This document shows, piece after piece, positions 36,131-45,124 of a DNA stretch of 62,087 nt. Position 1 is the stretch's first letter. Each line of letters begins with the position of its first letter. The notes below the pieces were generated by a model. The model was given only the letters and a program-made list of their open reading frames with translations. It was not told where the DNA came from and searched no databases. The stretch spans positions 1 through 62,087 of the forward strand of contig JANXQL010000067.1 in NCBI GenBank assembly GCA_025356815.1, given 5' to 3'. The stretch is from Pseudomonadota bacterium. Its GTDB lineage: Bacteria; Pseudomonadota; Gammaproteobacteria; Steroidobacterales; Steroidobacteraceae. The translations under genes and the position numbers were made by a program.

Positions 36131-36380
36131 CGAATCATCTCACTCGCTCTGGCGTGCGCACGGGCCGAAACCCGCTGCATCGCGTGCTTCTCCGCGGACT
36201 CGAGGCAGACACATGCGTACTGCAAAGACGTACGCCCGCGCTAACCCGTGCCCGAACCGTAGGTCGTGCGCTGATCAACTCGTGCGGATGATGCGAAAGA
36301 TGTCGACAGAGAACCAACGCTGTCTGACCAACCAAATCGATCGCCCGGCAAAGCAGATGTCGCGAATACAACCGCGATCG

Positions 36381-36409
36381 ATCCTACGCGGTCCCCCGAA
36401 ACGACGCAA
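36381..36409 (-). promoter_or_regulatory. Possible promoter of the RRM gene with a long leader
   Basis: On the reverse strand TTGCGT (36409-36404) and TAGGAT (36386-36381) are 17 bp apart. A start there would give a leader of about 245 nt before the RRM start at 36130. The rest of the 386-bp stretch 36131-36516 shows no gene. Confidence 0.35.
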
Positions 36410-36516
36410 TTTTCGGCGTTAAAGATCAAGGGCTTTCGCGGTGCAGTGCACAAATTCGCAAATGTGGTGAATTCACAACGCCGAAACGCACTGTGGAGGG
36501 CGTCGGCCGGGCGCGC

Positions 36517-38478
36517 TCAGGCGTCGTTGTCGGGCTCGAGGTAGGCATAGCCGTGCAGCTCCGCTTCGTAGAAGCGCTTGAGCCGCTGGCTCTCCGGGAC
36601 CGTCAGTCGGCCCTCCCGGACCGCCCGCTCGCAGTCGCGTGCGAGGCGCGGGTAGAGCTCGTCGGTGTCGTACTCCATGTACCCGAGCACCTGCAGGGCG
36701 GTGTCGCCCTTGACCGTCTCCTCGATCCACCAGCCACCCTCGTCGAGCAAGCGGATGTGCACGACGTGGGTGTCGCCGAACAGGTTGTGCAGGTCGCCGA
36801 GCGTCTCCTGGTAGGCGCCGACGAGGAAGGCCGCGAGGTAGTAGTCCTCGCCCTGGCGCAGTTCATGCACCTCGAGCGTGCGCTTGGTATCGCGCATCGA
36901 AACGAAGCGGTCGATCTTGCCGTCCGAGTCGCAGGTGATGTCGGCCAGCACCGCGTTGCGCGACGGCCGCTCGCCGAGCCGGTGGATCGGCATCAGCGGG
37001 AACAGCTGGCCAATTGCCCACGAGTCGGGCAGCGACTGGAATACCGAGAAATTGCAGAAGTAGATGTCCGAGAGGATCGTCTCCAGATCCTCCAGTTCCT
37101 CCGGCACCGTCTCGAGCTTGCGGCACAGGTCGCGGATGCGTGCGCAGGTTGCCCAGTACAGACGCTCCGCCAGTCCGCGGAACTCGAGGTTCAGGTAGCC
37201 GAGGTTGAACATCTGCAGCGCCTGCTCGCGCGCCTGCAGCGCGTCGTGCCAGCACTCGACCAGCCGCCGCTCCGACACCGAGCGGTAGGCGTCGAACAGA
37301 TCGCGCACCGGCTGCGGAATCTGCTCGGCCGTGTGGCCGTGGTCCTCGAGCTGGTTGGCGACCCGGAACTGGTCCAGCGCGCTCGTGCCCAGCACGTTGA
37401 ACACCAGCACCGAGTGGTGGGCCGCAATCGCCCGCCCGGACTCGCTGACGATCGTCGGATGCGGGATGTTGCGCGCGTTGCAGACGCTCGCGATGCGATA
37501 CACGACATCGCCCGCGTACTCGTTGAGCGTGTAGTTCATCGACGATTCGTAGTTCGTGCGACTGCCGTCGTAGTCGATCCCGAGGCCGCCGCCGATGTCG
37601 ATGTAGTCGATGCCGGCGCCGAGCAGGCGCAGCTCCGCGTAGACGTGGGCAAGTTCGGTGACGGCATCCTTGACACGCCGGATGTCCTGCAGCTGCGAGC
37701 CGATGTGGCAGTGCACGAGCTTGAGGCAGTCGAGCATGCCGTGCTGCTTAAGCACCTCGACCACCTCGAGGATCTCCGTGATGAATAGTCCGAACTTCGA
37801 CTTCTCGCCCGAGGACTCGCGCCAGCGGCCGGCGCCCTCGGCGGCGAGCTTGACGCGCACGCCGATCTTCGGCCGGATGCCGTACTTCTGCGCGTGCTTG
37901 AGGATCAGGCCGAGTTCGACGAAGTTCTCCACCACCGGCACGATGTTGCGGCCGAGCTTGGCGGCGAGCGTGACCGTCTCGATGTAGCTGTCGTCCTTGA
38001 AGCCGTTGCAGATAATCAGCCGGTCGGTGTTGTCCTCGGTCAGTCCCATCACGACCAGCAACTCGGGCTTCGAGCCGGCTTCCAGACCGAACCCGAATGC
38101 CGCGCCACTGCGATACACCTCCTCGACCACCAGTCGCTGCTGGTTCACCTTGATCGGGAACACGGCCGAGTAGCGGCCGCGGTAGTCGTTCTCGATGATC
38201 GCCTGGGTGAACGCGTCGTTCAGGGACTTCAGGCGGTGGGCGATGATGTCCGAGAAGCGGATCACGACCGGCGCGGTCAGGTCGCGCGCCTTCAGGCCCT
38301 CGACGACGTCGAGCAGGTCGATCTCGCGGCCGGGCTGCTGGTCGGGGCGGACCGCGACGTGGCCGGCCTCGTTGACGCCGAAGTAGCCGCCACCCCAGGA
38401 GGCGACCTGATACAGCTGCGCGGAGTCTTCCACTTTCCAGCCGAGCGGGGCGGCGAACTTGGGCGCGGGGTTATTCAC
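36517..38478 (-). CDS. speA: Biosynthetic arginine decarboxylase
   Basis: 653 residues from the GTG at 38478 (AGGAC upstream). Decarboxylates arginine to agmatine, the first step to putrescine. PLP lysine Lys110 lies in AVFPIKVNQQR, the beta/alpha barrel continues with KFGLFITEILEVV and GGGLGIDYDG, and the C-terminal part has GYLNLEFRG and GAYQETLGDLHNLFGDTH. These match SpeA-type group IV decarboxylases. Homospermidine synthase lies 1.4 kb away. Agmatine ureohydrolase or deiminase genes are not in this window. Confidence 0.96.
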   Translation of the reverse strand: MNNPAPKFAAPLGWKVEDSAQLYQVASWGGGYFGVNEAGHVAVRPDQQPGREIDLLDVVEGLKARDLTAPVVIRFSDIIAHRLKSLNDAFTQAIIENDYRGRYSAVFPIKVNQQRLVVEEVYRSGAAFGFGLEAGSKPELLVVMGLTEDNTDRLIICNGFKDDSYIETVTLAAKLGRNIVPVVENFVELGLILKHAQKYGIRPKIGVRVKLAAEGAGRWRESSGEKSKFGLFITEILEVVEVLKQHGMLDCLKLVHCHIGSQLQDIRRVKDAVTELAHVYAELRLLGAGIDYIDIGGGLGIDYDGSRTNYESSMNYTLNEYAGDVVYRIASVCNARNIPHPTIVSESGRAIAAHHSVLVFNVLGTSALDQFRVANQLEDHGHTAEQIPQPVRDLFDAYRSVSERRLVECWHDALQAREQALQMFNLGYLNLEFRGLAERLYWATCARIRDLCRKLETVPEELEDLETILSDIYFCNFSVFQSLPDSWAIGQLFPLMPIHRLGERPSRNAVLADITCDSDGKIDRFVSMRDTKRTLEVHELRQGEDYYLAAFLVGAYQETLGDLHNLFGDTHVVHIRLLDEGGWWIEETVKGDTALQVLGYMEYDTDELYPRLARDCERAVREGRLTVPESQRLKRFYEAELHGYAYLEPDNDA

Positions 38479-38551
38479 GGGCGTCCTGGCCGATGGCTGG
38501 CGAACGCGCGCACCATAGCAAAACGACGCTACATGTAAATGGTCCAGGCCC

Positions 38552-39400
38552 CTAGGGACCGATGGCGACCGGGCGGCCCGGGTCGCGGCTCCACTCGCTC
38601 CAGGAGCCTGCATACAGCTTCGCGCCCGGAAGTCCCGCGATTTCCAGTGCCAGCAGCGTGTGGCAGGCGGTCACGCCGGAGCCGCACATGCAGATCGCCT
38701 CGCCTGGCGGGTGGCCGCGCAGCTGGCGCGTCAGCAGTGCCGCGAGCGCGTCCGGCGTGAGGTAGCGCCCGTCCGCACCGAGGTTGCGGGCGAAGTGGTG
38801 GTTGTGGGCGCCCGGCACGTGGCCGGCCTGCGGGTCGAGCGGTTCGATGCGGCCCTCGTAGCGTTCCGGCGCGCGCGCGTCCAGAACCACGCACTCGTCC
38901 CGCTCGAGCAGGCGGGCGAGGTCGTCGCCGGAGACGTGCATCGCGGCGTCCGCCTGGCCGCGGAAGCGGCGGGCGGCGACCGTGACCGGTGGCGTCGACA
39001 GCGGTAGCCCGGCCGCGCGCCAGGCGGCGAGTCCGCCGTCGAGCACCGCGACGCGGCGGTGCCCGAGCCAGCGCAGCAGCCACCACAACCGGGCGGCATA
39101 GGCGCCGTTGGATTCGTCGTAGGCGACGACCTGGGTCGACTCGTCGATGCCCAGGCGACCAAGGGTCGCGATGAGTTCCTCCGGCTCCGGCAGCGGGTGA
39201 CGGCCACTCCACGGCGTGCGCGGCCCGGACAGGTCCTCGTCGAGGTGCGCATAGGCCGCGCCCGGCAGGTGGCCGCTGAGGTAGAGGGCGCGGCCGGCAT
39301 CGGGGTTGCCGAGTTCGAAGCGGCAGTCGACGATCCGAAAGGCCGGATCGGCGAGGTGACCCTTCAGCGTCGTCACATCCACCAGCGTCTCGTAACTCAT
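38552..39400 (-). CDS. sseA: 3-mercaptopyruvate/thiosulfate sulfurtransferase
   Basis: 282 residues from the ATG at 39400 (GGAG upstream). Two rhodanese domains. The C-terminal active-site loop is C239-GSGVTAC, the form usual in mercaptopyruvate sulfurtransferases rather than the CRKGVT of thiosulfate enzymes. DCRFELGNPDAGRALYLSGHLPGAAYAHLDEDLSG is the family's N-terminal section (given here as a region). Transfers sulfur from 3-mercaptopyruvate to thiols or cyanide. It lies 73 bp upstream of speA on the same strand. Confidence 0.92.
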   Translation of the reverse strand: MSYETLVDVTTLKGHLADPAFRIVDCRFELGNPDAGRALYLSGHLPGAAYAHLDEDLSGPRTPWSGRHPLPEPEELIATLGRLGIDESTQVVAYDESNGAYAARLWWLLRWLGHRRVAVLDGGLAAWRAAGLPLSTPPVTVAARRFRGQADAAMHVSGDDLARLLERDECVVLDARAPERYEGRIEPLDPQAGHVPGAHNHHFARNLGADGRYLTPDALAALLTRQLRGHPPGEAICMCGSGVTACHTLLALEIAGLPGAKLYAGSWSEWSRDPGRPVAIGP

Positions 39401-39509
39401 CAAGCAGCTCCACACGCCCGTGGCGAAGTGTAACGCGGCCCTCGCGGGCTGCGGCTACAATCCGCGCCGGTCACGGGGCGGGCATGGCGATGCAACCCCA
39501 CCGGGCGCC

Positions 39510-39844
39510 GCAGAGTCCGCCGTGCCGGCGGCTACAGCGCGCGCTCGCGCGGCGCTGCTGCGCCAGCGCGAACAGGTCGCAGACGAGACTCGCGTCATCG
39601 CAGGGTGGCTGGCGAATTCAACCTGGGTCGTCGAATTCCGGCCGTCGGCCGCGGAACTCGTTGCACAGCCGTGGATGGAGCGGCTGCGCCACGTGCCGGA
39701 GGGCCCGCTGGCAGGGAGCTGCGAGCGCGTTTTCTGCCGGTTGAGGTACAGTACCCGGCGCTCGCGCGCTGGCTGGCGCGGTTCGAAGCGCTGCCTGGCT
39801 TCACCGCGACGCGTAAGGCACTTTTGATAGACAGGGAATCATGA
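39510..39844 (+). pseudogene. Glutathione S-transferase C-terminal remnant
   Basis: Two frames together look like the C-terminal half of a GST. The first ends in RPSAAELVAQPWMERL, and after a frame change near 39715-39735 the second gives FLPVEVQYPALARWLARFEALPGF. No thioredoxin-like N-terminal domain is present in any frame upstream. The second frame stops at 39844, and its stop overlaps the hss start (ATGA), so a former gene translationally coupled to hss is plausible. Confidence 0.55.
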
Positions 39845-41280
39845 CCACCGAACACAAAGTCCACGTGACCTTCCCGGGCCGCCTGATCATCATCGGGTTC
39901 GGCAGCATCGGCCAGGGCGTCCTGCCGCTGATCCTGCGCCACATTGGCGGACTGTCCCGCGACCGCATCACGATCGTGACGGCGGATGAGCTGGGCCTTG
40001 CGGTCGCGCAGGAATATGGCATCACGCACCTCCTGCAGCCGCTGACCCGCGAGAACTTTCGTCAGGTGCTCGAGCCGCTGATCGGGCGTGGCGACTTCGT
40101 GCTCAACCTTTCGGTGGACGTCTCCTCGATCGCGCTGATCAAGTACTGCTGGGAGCGCGGCGCGCTGTACCTGGACACCTGCATCGAGCCATGGCCGGGG
40201 GGCTACACCGATCCGTCGGTATCGCCGTCGCGACGCACCAACTACGCCCTGCGAGAGGAGGCGCTGGCGCTGAGAAAGCTCAAGGACAAGGACAAGTCCC
40301 CCAAGCCCACCGCCGTGCTCACGCACGGCGCCAACCCGGGGCTGGTGCAGCACTTCGTCAAGCAGGCGCTGTTGAATCTCGCGGCCGACCTCAAGATCGA
40401 GGCGGGCGACCCGAAGACCCGCGACGAGTGGGCGGTGCTCGCCAAGAACGTCGGCGTGAAGGTCATCCATGTCGCCGAGCGCGACACGCAGGTGCCGAGC
40501 CTGCCGAAGCGGATGAACGAGTTCGTCAACACCTGGTCCGTCGAGGGCTTCGTGTCCGAGGGCTGCCAGCCGGCCGAACTCGGCTGGGGTTCGCACGAGC
40601 GCAACTTCCCGCGCGACGGCCGCAAGCACGAGTTCGGTCCGGGCTGTGCGATCTACCTGATGCAGCCGGGAGCCGCCACCCGCGTGCGCACCTGGACGCC
40701 GCGGGCCGGCTACTTCCACGGCTTCCTGATCACGCACGGCGAGGCGATCTCGATCTCTGACTACTACACGGTCAAGGACGGCGACCAGTTGGTCTATCGC
40801 CCGACGGCACACTACGCGTACCACCCGTGCGACTCGGCCGTCATGTCGCTGTACGAGTTCGCCGGCCGCAACTGGCGCCTGCAGGACAGCAAGCGAATCC
40901 TGATGAACGAGATCGAAAGCGGGGGCATCGACGAACTGGGCGTGCTGCTGGCCGGCCACAAGAACAATGCCTACTGGTACGGCTCGCAACTGTCGGTCGA
41001 CGAGGCAAGAAATCTCGCGCCGCACAACAACGCGACCAGCCTGCAGGTCACCGTCGCGGTGCTGTCGGGCATGATCTGGGCGATGGAAAATCCGGGCCTC
41101 GGCATCGTCGAGCCGGACGAGATGGATTTTCGACGCAACCTCGAGATCTGCATGCCCTATCTCGGTCCGGTGGTCGGCGAGTACACCGACTGGAACCCGC
41201 TGCTGGATCGTTCGCGGCTGTTCAGCGAGGACATCGACACGTCGGATCCGTGGCAGTTCAAGAACGTCCGCGTGATGTGA
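39841..41280 (+). CDS. hss: Homospermidine synthase
   Basis: 479 residues, as in bacterial HSS. The NAD-binding loop LIIIGFGSIGQGVLP (15-29) opens the protein. LDTCIEPWPGGYTDP, THGANPGLVQHF and GCQPAELGWGSHE are family-typical blocks. It joins two putrescines (or putrescine and spermidine) to make homospermidine with release of ammonia. With SpeA nearby the locus is devoted to polyamines. It overlaps the GST remnant's stop, and greB converges 21 bp after its stop. Confidence 0.96.
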   Translation: MTTEHKVHVTFPGRLIIIGFGSIGQGVLPLILRHIGGLSRDRITIVTADELGLAVAQEYGITHLLQPLTRENFRQVLEPLIGRGDFVLNLSVDVSSIALIKYCWERGALYLDTCIEPWPGGYTDPSVSPSRRTNYALREEALALRKLKDKDKSPKPTAVLTHGANPGLVQHFVKQALLNLAADLKIEAGDPKTRDEWAVLAKNVGVKVIHVAERDTQVPSLPKRMNEFVNTWSVEGFVSEGCQPAELGWGSHERNFPRDGRKHEFGPGCAIYLMQPGAATRVRTWTPRAGYFHGFLITHGEAISISDYYTVKDGDQLVYRPTAHYAYHPCDSAVMSLYEFAGRNWRLQDSKRILMNEIESGGIDELGVLLAGHKNNAYWYGSQLSVDEARNLAPHNNATSLQVTVAVLSGMIWAMENPGLGIVEPDEMDFRRNLEICMPYLGPVVGEYTDWNPLLDRSRLFSEDIDTSDPWQFKNVRVM

Positions 41281-41301
41281 GCCGCGGCGGCCGCGTCGTG
41301 T

Positions 41302-41811
41302 TCAAGGCGCGGCTTCGCCGTAATGGATCGAGCAGATCACCAGGCGCTGCGTCGCGCCCGGGGTCTGCAGCGCCACTTCGTCGTCGAGCCGGCGCCCCAG
41401 GAGCGCCCGCCCCAGCGGCGCGTCCATGCTGATGTAGCGCGGGTCCATGTCGAATTCGTCCGGGCCGACGATGCGGTAGCGCTTCACGGCGCCCGCCTCG
41501 TCCTCGAGCTCGACCCAGGCGCCGAAGAACACCCGCGCGGGGTCTGACGGCGGTTGCTCGACGATCACGATCCCGTCGAGGCGCTTGCGCAGGAAGCGCA
41601 CGCGCCGGTCGATTTCGCGCAGGCGCTTCTTGCCGTAAGTGTACTCCGCGTTTTCCGAGCGATCCCCCTGCGCCGCGGCTTCGGATACCGCCTGCGTGAC
41701 CTGCGGTCGTTCGATTCGCCAGAGCGTGTCGAGTTCGGCGCGCAGGCGCTCGGCACCTGCACGGGTTATGTACTGTGATCCCGGCTGCTGTGGTGGCCGC
41801 CAGCGCCCCAT
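41302..41811 (-). CDS. greB: Transcription elongation factor GreB
   Basis: 169 residues from the ATG at 41811 (GGGAGA 8 bases upstream; an in-frame ATG at 41829 is possible). The N-terminal coiled coil (GAERLRAELDTLWRIERPQV, AAAQGDRSENAEYTYGKKRLREIDRR) carries the acidic D-x-x-E-N-A-E tip region that reaches the RNA polymerase active site. The C-terminal FKBP-like domain starts near VFFGAWVELEDE. GreB relieves backtracked polymerase by stimulating RNA cleavage. Divergent from a small gene. Confidence 0.95.
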   Translation of the reverse strand: MGRWRPPQQPGSQYITRAGAERLRAELDTLWRIERPQVTQAVSEAAAQGDRSENAEYTYGKKRLREIDRRVRFLRKRLDGIVIVEQPPSDPARVFFGAWVELEDEAGAVKRYRIVGPDEFDMDPRYISMDAPLGRALLGRRLDDEVALQTPGATQRLVICSIHYGEAAP

Positions 41812-41896
41812 GTGGCTGTCTCCCGTCATCCGCCGCTGGGCGGGTTTGCGACCTGTCGCACGGATTCTACGGTCAGCGGCACCTAAGCTTCGTCCC

Positions 41897-42091
41897 ATGA
41901 GCGTGAAGTTCTATACGCGATTTGTCGCGGATCTGGGCGCCCGAGGGCCGAGCGAGTACACCGGCATCGTCGAAATCGGCGGTCAGGACCGCCTGCCGAC
42001 GGATCCGCGCCGGGTCGCCCACCTGATCGCCCGCGACCTCGACCTGGAGGCCGAAGAGGTCCGCGTCCTGCAATGGTCTCGCCTGCACTAA
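41897..42091 (+). CDS. Small hypothetical protein
   Basis: 64 residues from the ATG at 41897, reading MSVKFYTRFVADLGARGPSE then YTGIVEIGGQDRLPTDPRRVA, ending DLEAEEVRVLQWSRLH. No family recognised. It is charged, without signal or membrane segment. A strong rho-independent terminator lies 48 bp after its stop, and the gene lies 85 bp from greB with divergent orientation, so it appears to have its own short transcription unit. Confidence 0.55.
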   Translation: MSVKFYTRFVADLGARGPSEYTGIVEIGGQDRLPTDPRRVAHLIARDLDLEAEEVRVLQWSRLH

Positions 42092-42138
42092 ACCCCCTAG
42101 CGGACCGCGACGCTTCCCCGTTACTGCGTCCGCTTTCT

Positions 42139-42170
42139 GAAACCCCGGGTATCCCCCGGGGTTTTTTTTA
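42139..42170 (+). terminator. Strong rho-independent terminator
   Basis: AAACCCCGGG (42140-42149) pairs with CCCGGGGTTT (42155-42164) around TATCC, and eight T residues follow (42162-42169). It would end the small-protein transcript. Confidence 0.9.
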
Positions 42171-42290
42171 TCCGCTGCCAGCCAAGCCGCAAAGCGGCGG
42201 GCATCGCCGGACGGGCACTGGCAGTATAGAAGGCAGGTGCCCTCGAGCCATGGCGGATCGCCGGCCGCGAGGCGCCGAACGCAGAGGCGC

Positions 42291-43064
42291 ATGGGCACTG
42301 ACCGCACGTCACCGGTGACCTTCAAGGATCACTTCTCCGCGCGCGCCGCCGAGTACGGTCGTGCGCGGCCGCACTACCCGCGCACGCTCTTTGACCACCT
42401 CGCGGCCGTCGTCCCGTCGCGGCAGCTGGCGCTGGATCTTGCGACCGGTAACGGCCAGGCCGCGGTGGGCCTCGCCGACGGGTTCGAGCAGGTGCTGGCG
42501 AGCGATGCGAGCCAGGCGCAGCTCGCGCAGGCTTTCCCGCACCCTCGCGTCCGGTACCGTTGCCATCCGGCCGAGGTCCTGCCGATGGCAGATGGCGTCG
42601 CGGACCTGGTCACGATCGCGCAGGCCGCCCATTGGCTTGACCTGCCACGCGTCTATCCCGAGCTGCGGCGCGTGCTGCGCCCCCGCGGCGTGGTCGCGCT
42701 GTGGGCTTACTCGACGCCCAGCATCGCCGGGGCGGCCGATGCCGCGCTCGCCGCCTTCGCCAGCGAGCGGGTGGGCGCGTACTGGCTGCCGGAGCGCGCG
42801 CAGGTCGAGAACGGCTACCGGGACCTGCCGTTCCCGTTCGAGCCGATTTTCGCGCCTCCGCTCGAGCTTGAGGCCCACTGGACGGCGCAGGAATTTCTGG
42901 CGTACGCCGATACCTGGTCGTCGGTCGCGCGTTACCGTGCGACGCAAGGCATTGATCCGCTTCCGGAATTCGCCGAGGCGCTGGTGGCTTCGTGGCCGGC
43001 CGACGTCCGCCGGACGGTTCACTGGCCGCTGCACTTGCGCCTGGGGCGTGTTGTACCCATATAG
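42291..43064 (+). CDS. Class I SAM-dependent methyltransferase
   Basis: 257 residues from the ATG at 42291 (an upstream GTG at 42237 is possible). Motif I LALDLATGNGQAAVGLA, then the S-adenosyl-binding SDASQAQLAQA and a LPMADGVADLVTIAQAAHWLD segment (motif IV-like). Resembles methyltransferase type 11 proteins related to yeast Tmt1 (trans-aconitate). No substrate known. Preceded by the terminator at 42139-42170, so it starts a new unit with LemA. Confidence 0.85.
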   Translation: MGTDRTSPVTFKDHFSARAAEYGRARPHYPRTLFDHLAAVVPSRQLALDLATGNGQAAVGLADGFEQVLASDASQAQLAQAFPHPRVRYRCHPAEVLPMADGVADLVTIAQAAHWLDLPRVYPELRRVLRPRGVVALWAYSTPSIAGAADAALAAFASERVGAYWLPERAQVENGYRDLPFPFEPIFAPPLELEAHWTAQEFLAYADTWSSVARYRATQGIDPLPEFAEALVASWPADVRRTVHWPLHLRLGRVVPI

Positions 43065-43100
43065 TGCACGAGGCGGCCGTCGGGGCCGCAAGGAGAACTC

Positions 43101-43712
43101 ATGCGATCGATCCTGCGTGCCTCGTGGCTGCTGGCTGTCCTGGTGGCCGGCTTCGGGTTGTCCGGCTGTGGCTACAACAACATCCAGACGCTCGACGAAC
43201 AGACGAAATCGGCCTGGTCGGAGGTTCTGAACCAGTACCAGCGACGTGCCGACCTGATCCCGAATCTCGTCAACACCGTCAAGGGCTACGCGCAGCAGGA
43301 GCAGGCGGTGCTCATCGGCGTGACCGAGGCCCGCGCCAAGGCGACCTCGATCAAGGTCGATGCCAACAATCCCGAATCGCTCAAGCAGTTTCAGCAGGCG
43401 CAGGGCCAGCTGTCCGGCGCCCTGTCGCGACTGCTGGTGGTGAGCGAGAACTATCCGCAGCTGAAGTCCGACCAGAACTTCCGCGACCTGCAGGTCCAGC
43501 TGGAGGGCACCGAGAACCGGATCACCGTCGCGCGCAACCGCTACATCCAGTCCGTGCAGGATTACAACACGACGATCCGCCAGTTTCCGGTCAACCTGAC
43601 CGCAAAGATGTTCGGCGCGCAGATCAAGCCGAACTTCGCGGTCGAGAACGAGGCGCAGATCGCAAAGCCGCCGGCCGTGGACTTCTCCGCGCCGGCCAAG
43701 CCGGCGGGCTGA
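43101..43712 (+). CDS. lemA: LemA family lipoprotein
   Basis: 203 residues with a lipobox (LSGC, Cys23). The helical core TLDEQTKSAWSEVLNQYQRRADLIPNLVNTVKGYA (43101-based residues 30-64) is the LemA signature; TENRITVARNRYIQSVQDYNTTIRQFP follows. LemA proteins are envelope proteins of unknown function often found with TPM-domain proteins, as here: two follow in order within 1.4 kb. Confidence 0.93.
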   Translation: MRSILRASWLLAVLVAGFGLSGCGYNNIQTLDEQTKSAWSEVLNQYQRRADLIPNLVNTVKGYAQQEQAVLIGVTEARAKATSIKVDANNPESLKQFQQAQGQLSGALSRLLVVSENYPQLKSDQNFRDLQVQLEGTENRITVARNRYIQSVQDYNTTIRQFPVNLTAKMFGAQIKPNFAVENEAQIAKPPAVDFSAPAKPAG

Positions 43713-43719
43713 ACCGCCC

Positions 43720-44622
43720 TTGAGACGGGCGGCATCCGTGCTGTCGCGGCTGGCGGCGCTGCTGTGTGCGCTGCTGCTGCTGCTGCCGGCCGCGGCGACG
43801 GCGGTCGTGACCGCGACCGGGCAGGTCGCCGTGCCGCCGCTGGCGCGGGTCACCGACCTGACCGGCACGCTGTCGGCGGACGAGATCTCCTCGCTGACGG
43901 CGAAGCTCGCGCGGGTCGAGACCGACAAGGGCAGCCAGCTGGTGGTGCTGATCGTGCCGAGCACCCAGCCGGAGGACATCGCCGAGTACGGCATCCGGGT
44001 CGCAGGCGCCTGGAAGCTCGGTCGCAAGGGGATTGACGACGGCCTGCTGCTGCTGATCGCCAAGAACGATCGCCGCGTGCGCTGGGAGGTCGGTCGCGGC
44101 CTCGAGGGTCCGGTGCCGGATATCCTTACGCATCGCATCACCGAGGAAGTGCTGCAGCCGGCGTTCCGCGCAGGCGACTTCTACGGCGGCATCGACCGCG
44201 CGCTCGACCGCGCCATCGGCCTGATCAACGGCGAAGCGCTGCCGCCGCCGCCAGCGCGGCGCGCGTCGGGCGGCACGCAGGGCCTCAGTGGCATCTTTCC
44301 AATCCTGCTGGTCTTCGGCCTGATCGGCGGACCGCTGCTGCGGCAGATGTTCGGACGCCCCGTCGGCTCGATCGCCAGCGGCGGCATCGCGGCCGGCCTC
44401 GTCTTTGTGCTGCTGCACGCGCTCGGCTTTGCCATCATCGCCGGACTCATCGCGTTCCTGTTCACGCTGCTCGGCGGTCTCGGCGGCAGCGGCTGGTCCA
44501 GCGGCCGCGGCGGCTTCGGTGGCGGCGGCTTCGGCGGCGGGGGATTCGGTGGTGGGGGCGGGGGCGGCTTCAGTGGCGGCGGCGGTGGCTTCAGCGGCGG
44601 CGGCTCGTCGGGGAGTTGGTGA
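43720..44622 (+). CDS. TPM-domain membrane protein with glycine-rich tail (YgcG-like)
   Basis: 300 residues from a TTG start 7 bases after LemA. A signal peptide (LLCALLLLLPAAATAV) precedes the TPM (TLP18.3/Psb32/MOLO-1) domain: ARVTDLTGTLSADEISSLT, then LIVPSTQPEDIAEYG and DDGLLLLIAKNDRRVRWEVG. Transmembrane segments around ILLVFGLIGGPLL and LVFVLLHALGFAIIAGLIAF follow, then a 45-residue glycine/serine-rich end. This is the partner commonly found beside LemA. Confidence 0.9.
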   Translation: MRRAASVLSRLAALLCALLLLLPAAATAVVTATGQVAVPPLARVTDLTGTLSADEISSLTAKLARVETDKGSQLVVLIVPSTQPEDIAEYGIRVAGAWKLGRKGIDDGLLLLIAKNDRRVRWEVGRGLEGPVPDILTHRITEEVLQPAFRAGDFYGGIDRALDRAIGLINGEALPPPPARRASGGTQGLSGIFPILLVFGLIGGPLLRQMFGRPVGSIASGGIAAGLVFVLLHALGFAIIAGLIAFLFTLLGGLGGSGWSSGRGGFGGGGFGGGGFGGGGGGGFSGGGGGFSGGGSSGSW

Positions 44623-44623
44623 C

Positions 44624-45124
44624 ATGAACCGGCTGCAGCGCCTGCTCAGGCACCTGATCGAGACGCGCTTCGCGACGCGCCGGCGCTTCACGCCGGCGGT
44701 GCTCGACGCGATCGAGGCGGCCGTCAGGAACGCGGAAAGTCGCCACTGCGGCGAACTGCGCTTCGTCGTTGAGACCGACCTGGACGCCTGGTCGATTCTC
44801 GCCGGCAAATCATCGCGACGTCGCGCGCTGGAGGTCTTCGCGAGTCTCGGCATCTGGGATACCGACCGCAACAACGGCGTGCTGGTCTACGTGCTGTGCG
44901 CCGATCACGCGGTCGAGATCGTGGCCGATCGCGGCTTCAACGACCTGGTGACGACCGCCGAATGGGCGGCGGTATGCCGCACGATGGAGACCGAATTCCG
45001 CGAGGGACGCTGGCAGCAGGGCGCCATCGCAGGCACCGCGGCTGCCGCCGCACTGCTCGCGCGGCACTTCCCCGGTAATGGGCGCCATGGCAATGAGCTT
45101 CCGGACCGCCCGCTGCTGCTCTAG
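44624..45124 (+). CDS. Second TPM-domain protein
   Basis: 166 residues, one base after the previous stop. TPM pattern: ESRHCGELRFVVETDLDAWS, then GVLVYVLCADHAVEIVADRGF and a helical end. No membrane or signal segment, so cytoplasmic or associated with the previous protein. The LemA-TPM-TPM order is a recurring gene set. Its last 47 bases overlap the start of the L,D-transpeptidase. Confidence 0.85.
   Translation: MNRLQRLLRHLIETRFATRRRFTPAVLDAIEAAVRNAESRHCGELRFVVETDLDAWSILAGKSSRRRALEVFASLGIWDTDRNNGVLVYVLCADHAVEIVADRGFNDLVTTAEWAAVCRTMETEFREGRWQQGAIAGTAAAAALLARHFPGNGRHGNELPDRPLLL

Noticed and set aside
36441-36451. GTGCAGTGCAC, similar to the TTGCANTGCAA boxes
   Set aside because: Outer bases differ (GT/AC instead of TT/AA), and no promoter elements align with it, so it was not called a PhaR-type box.
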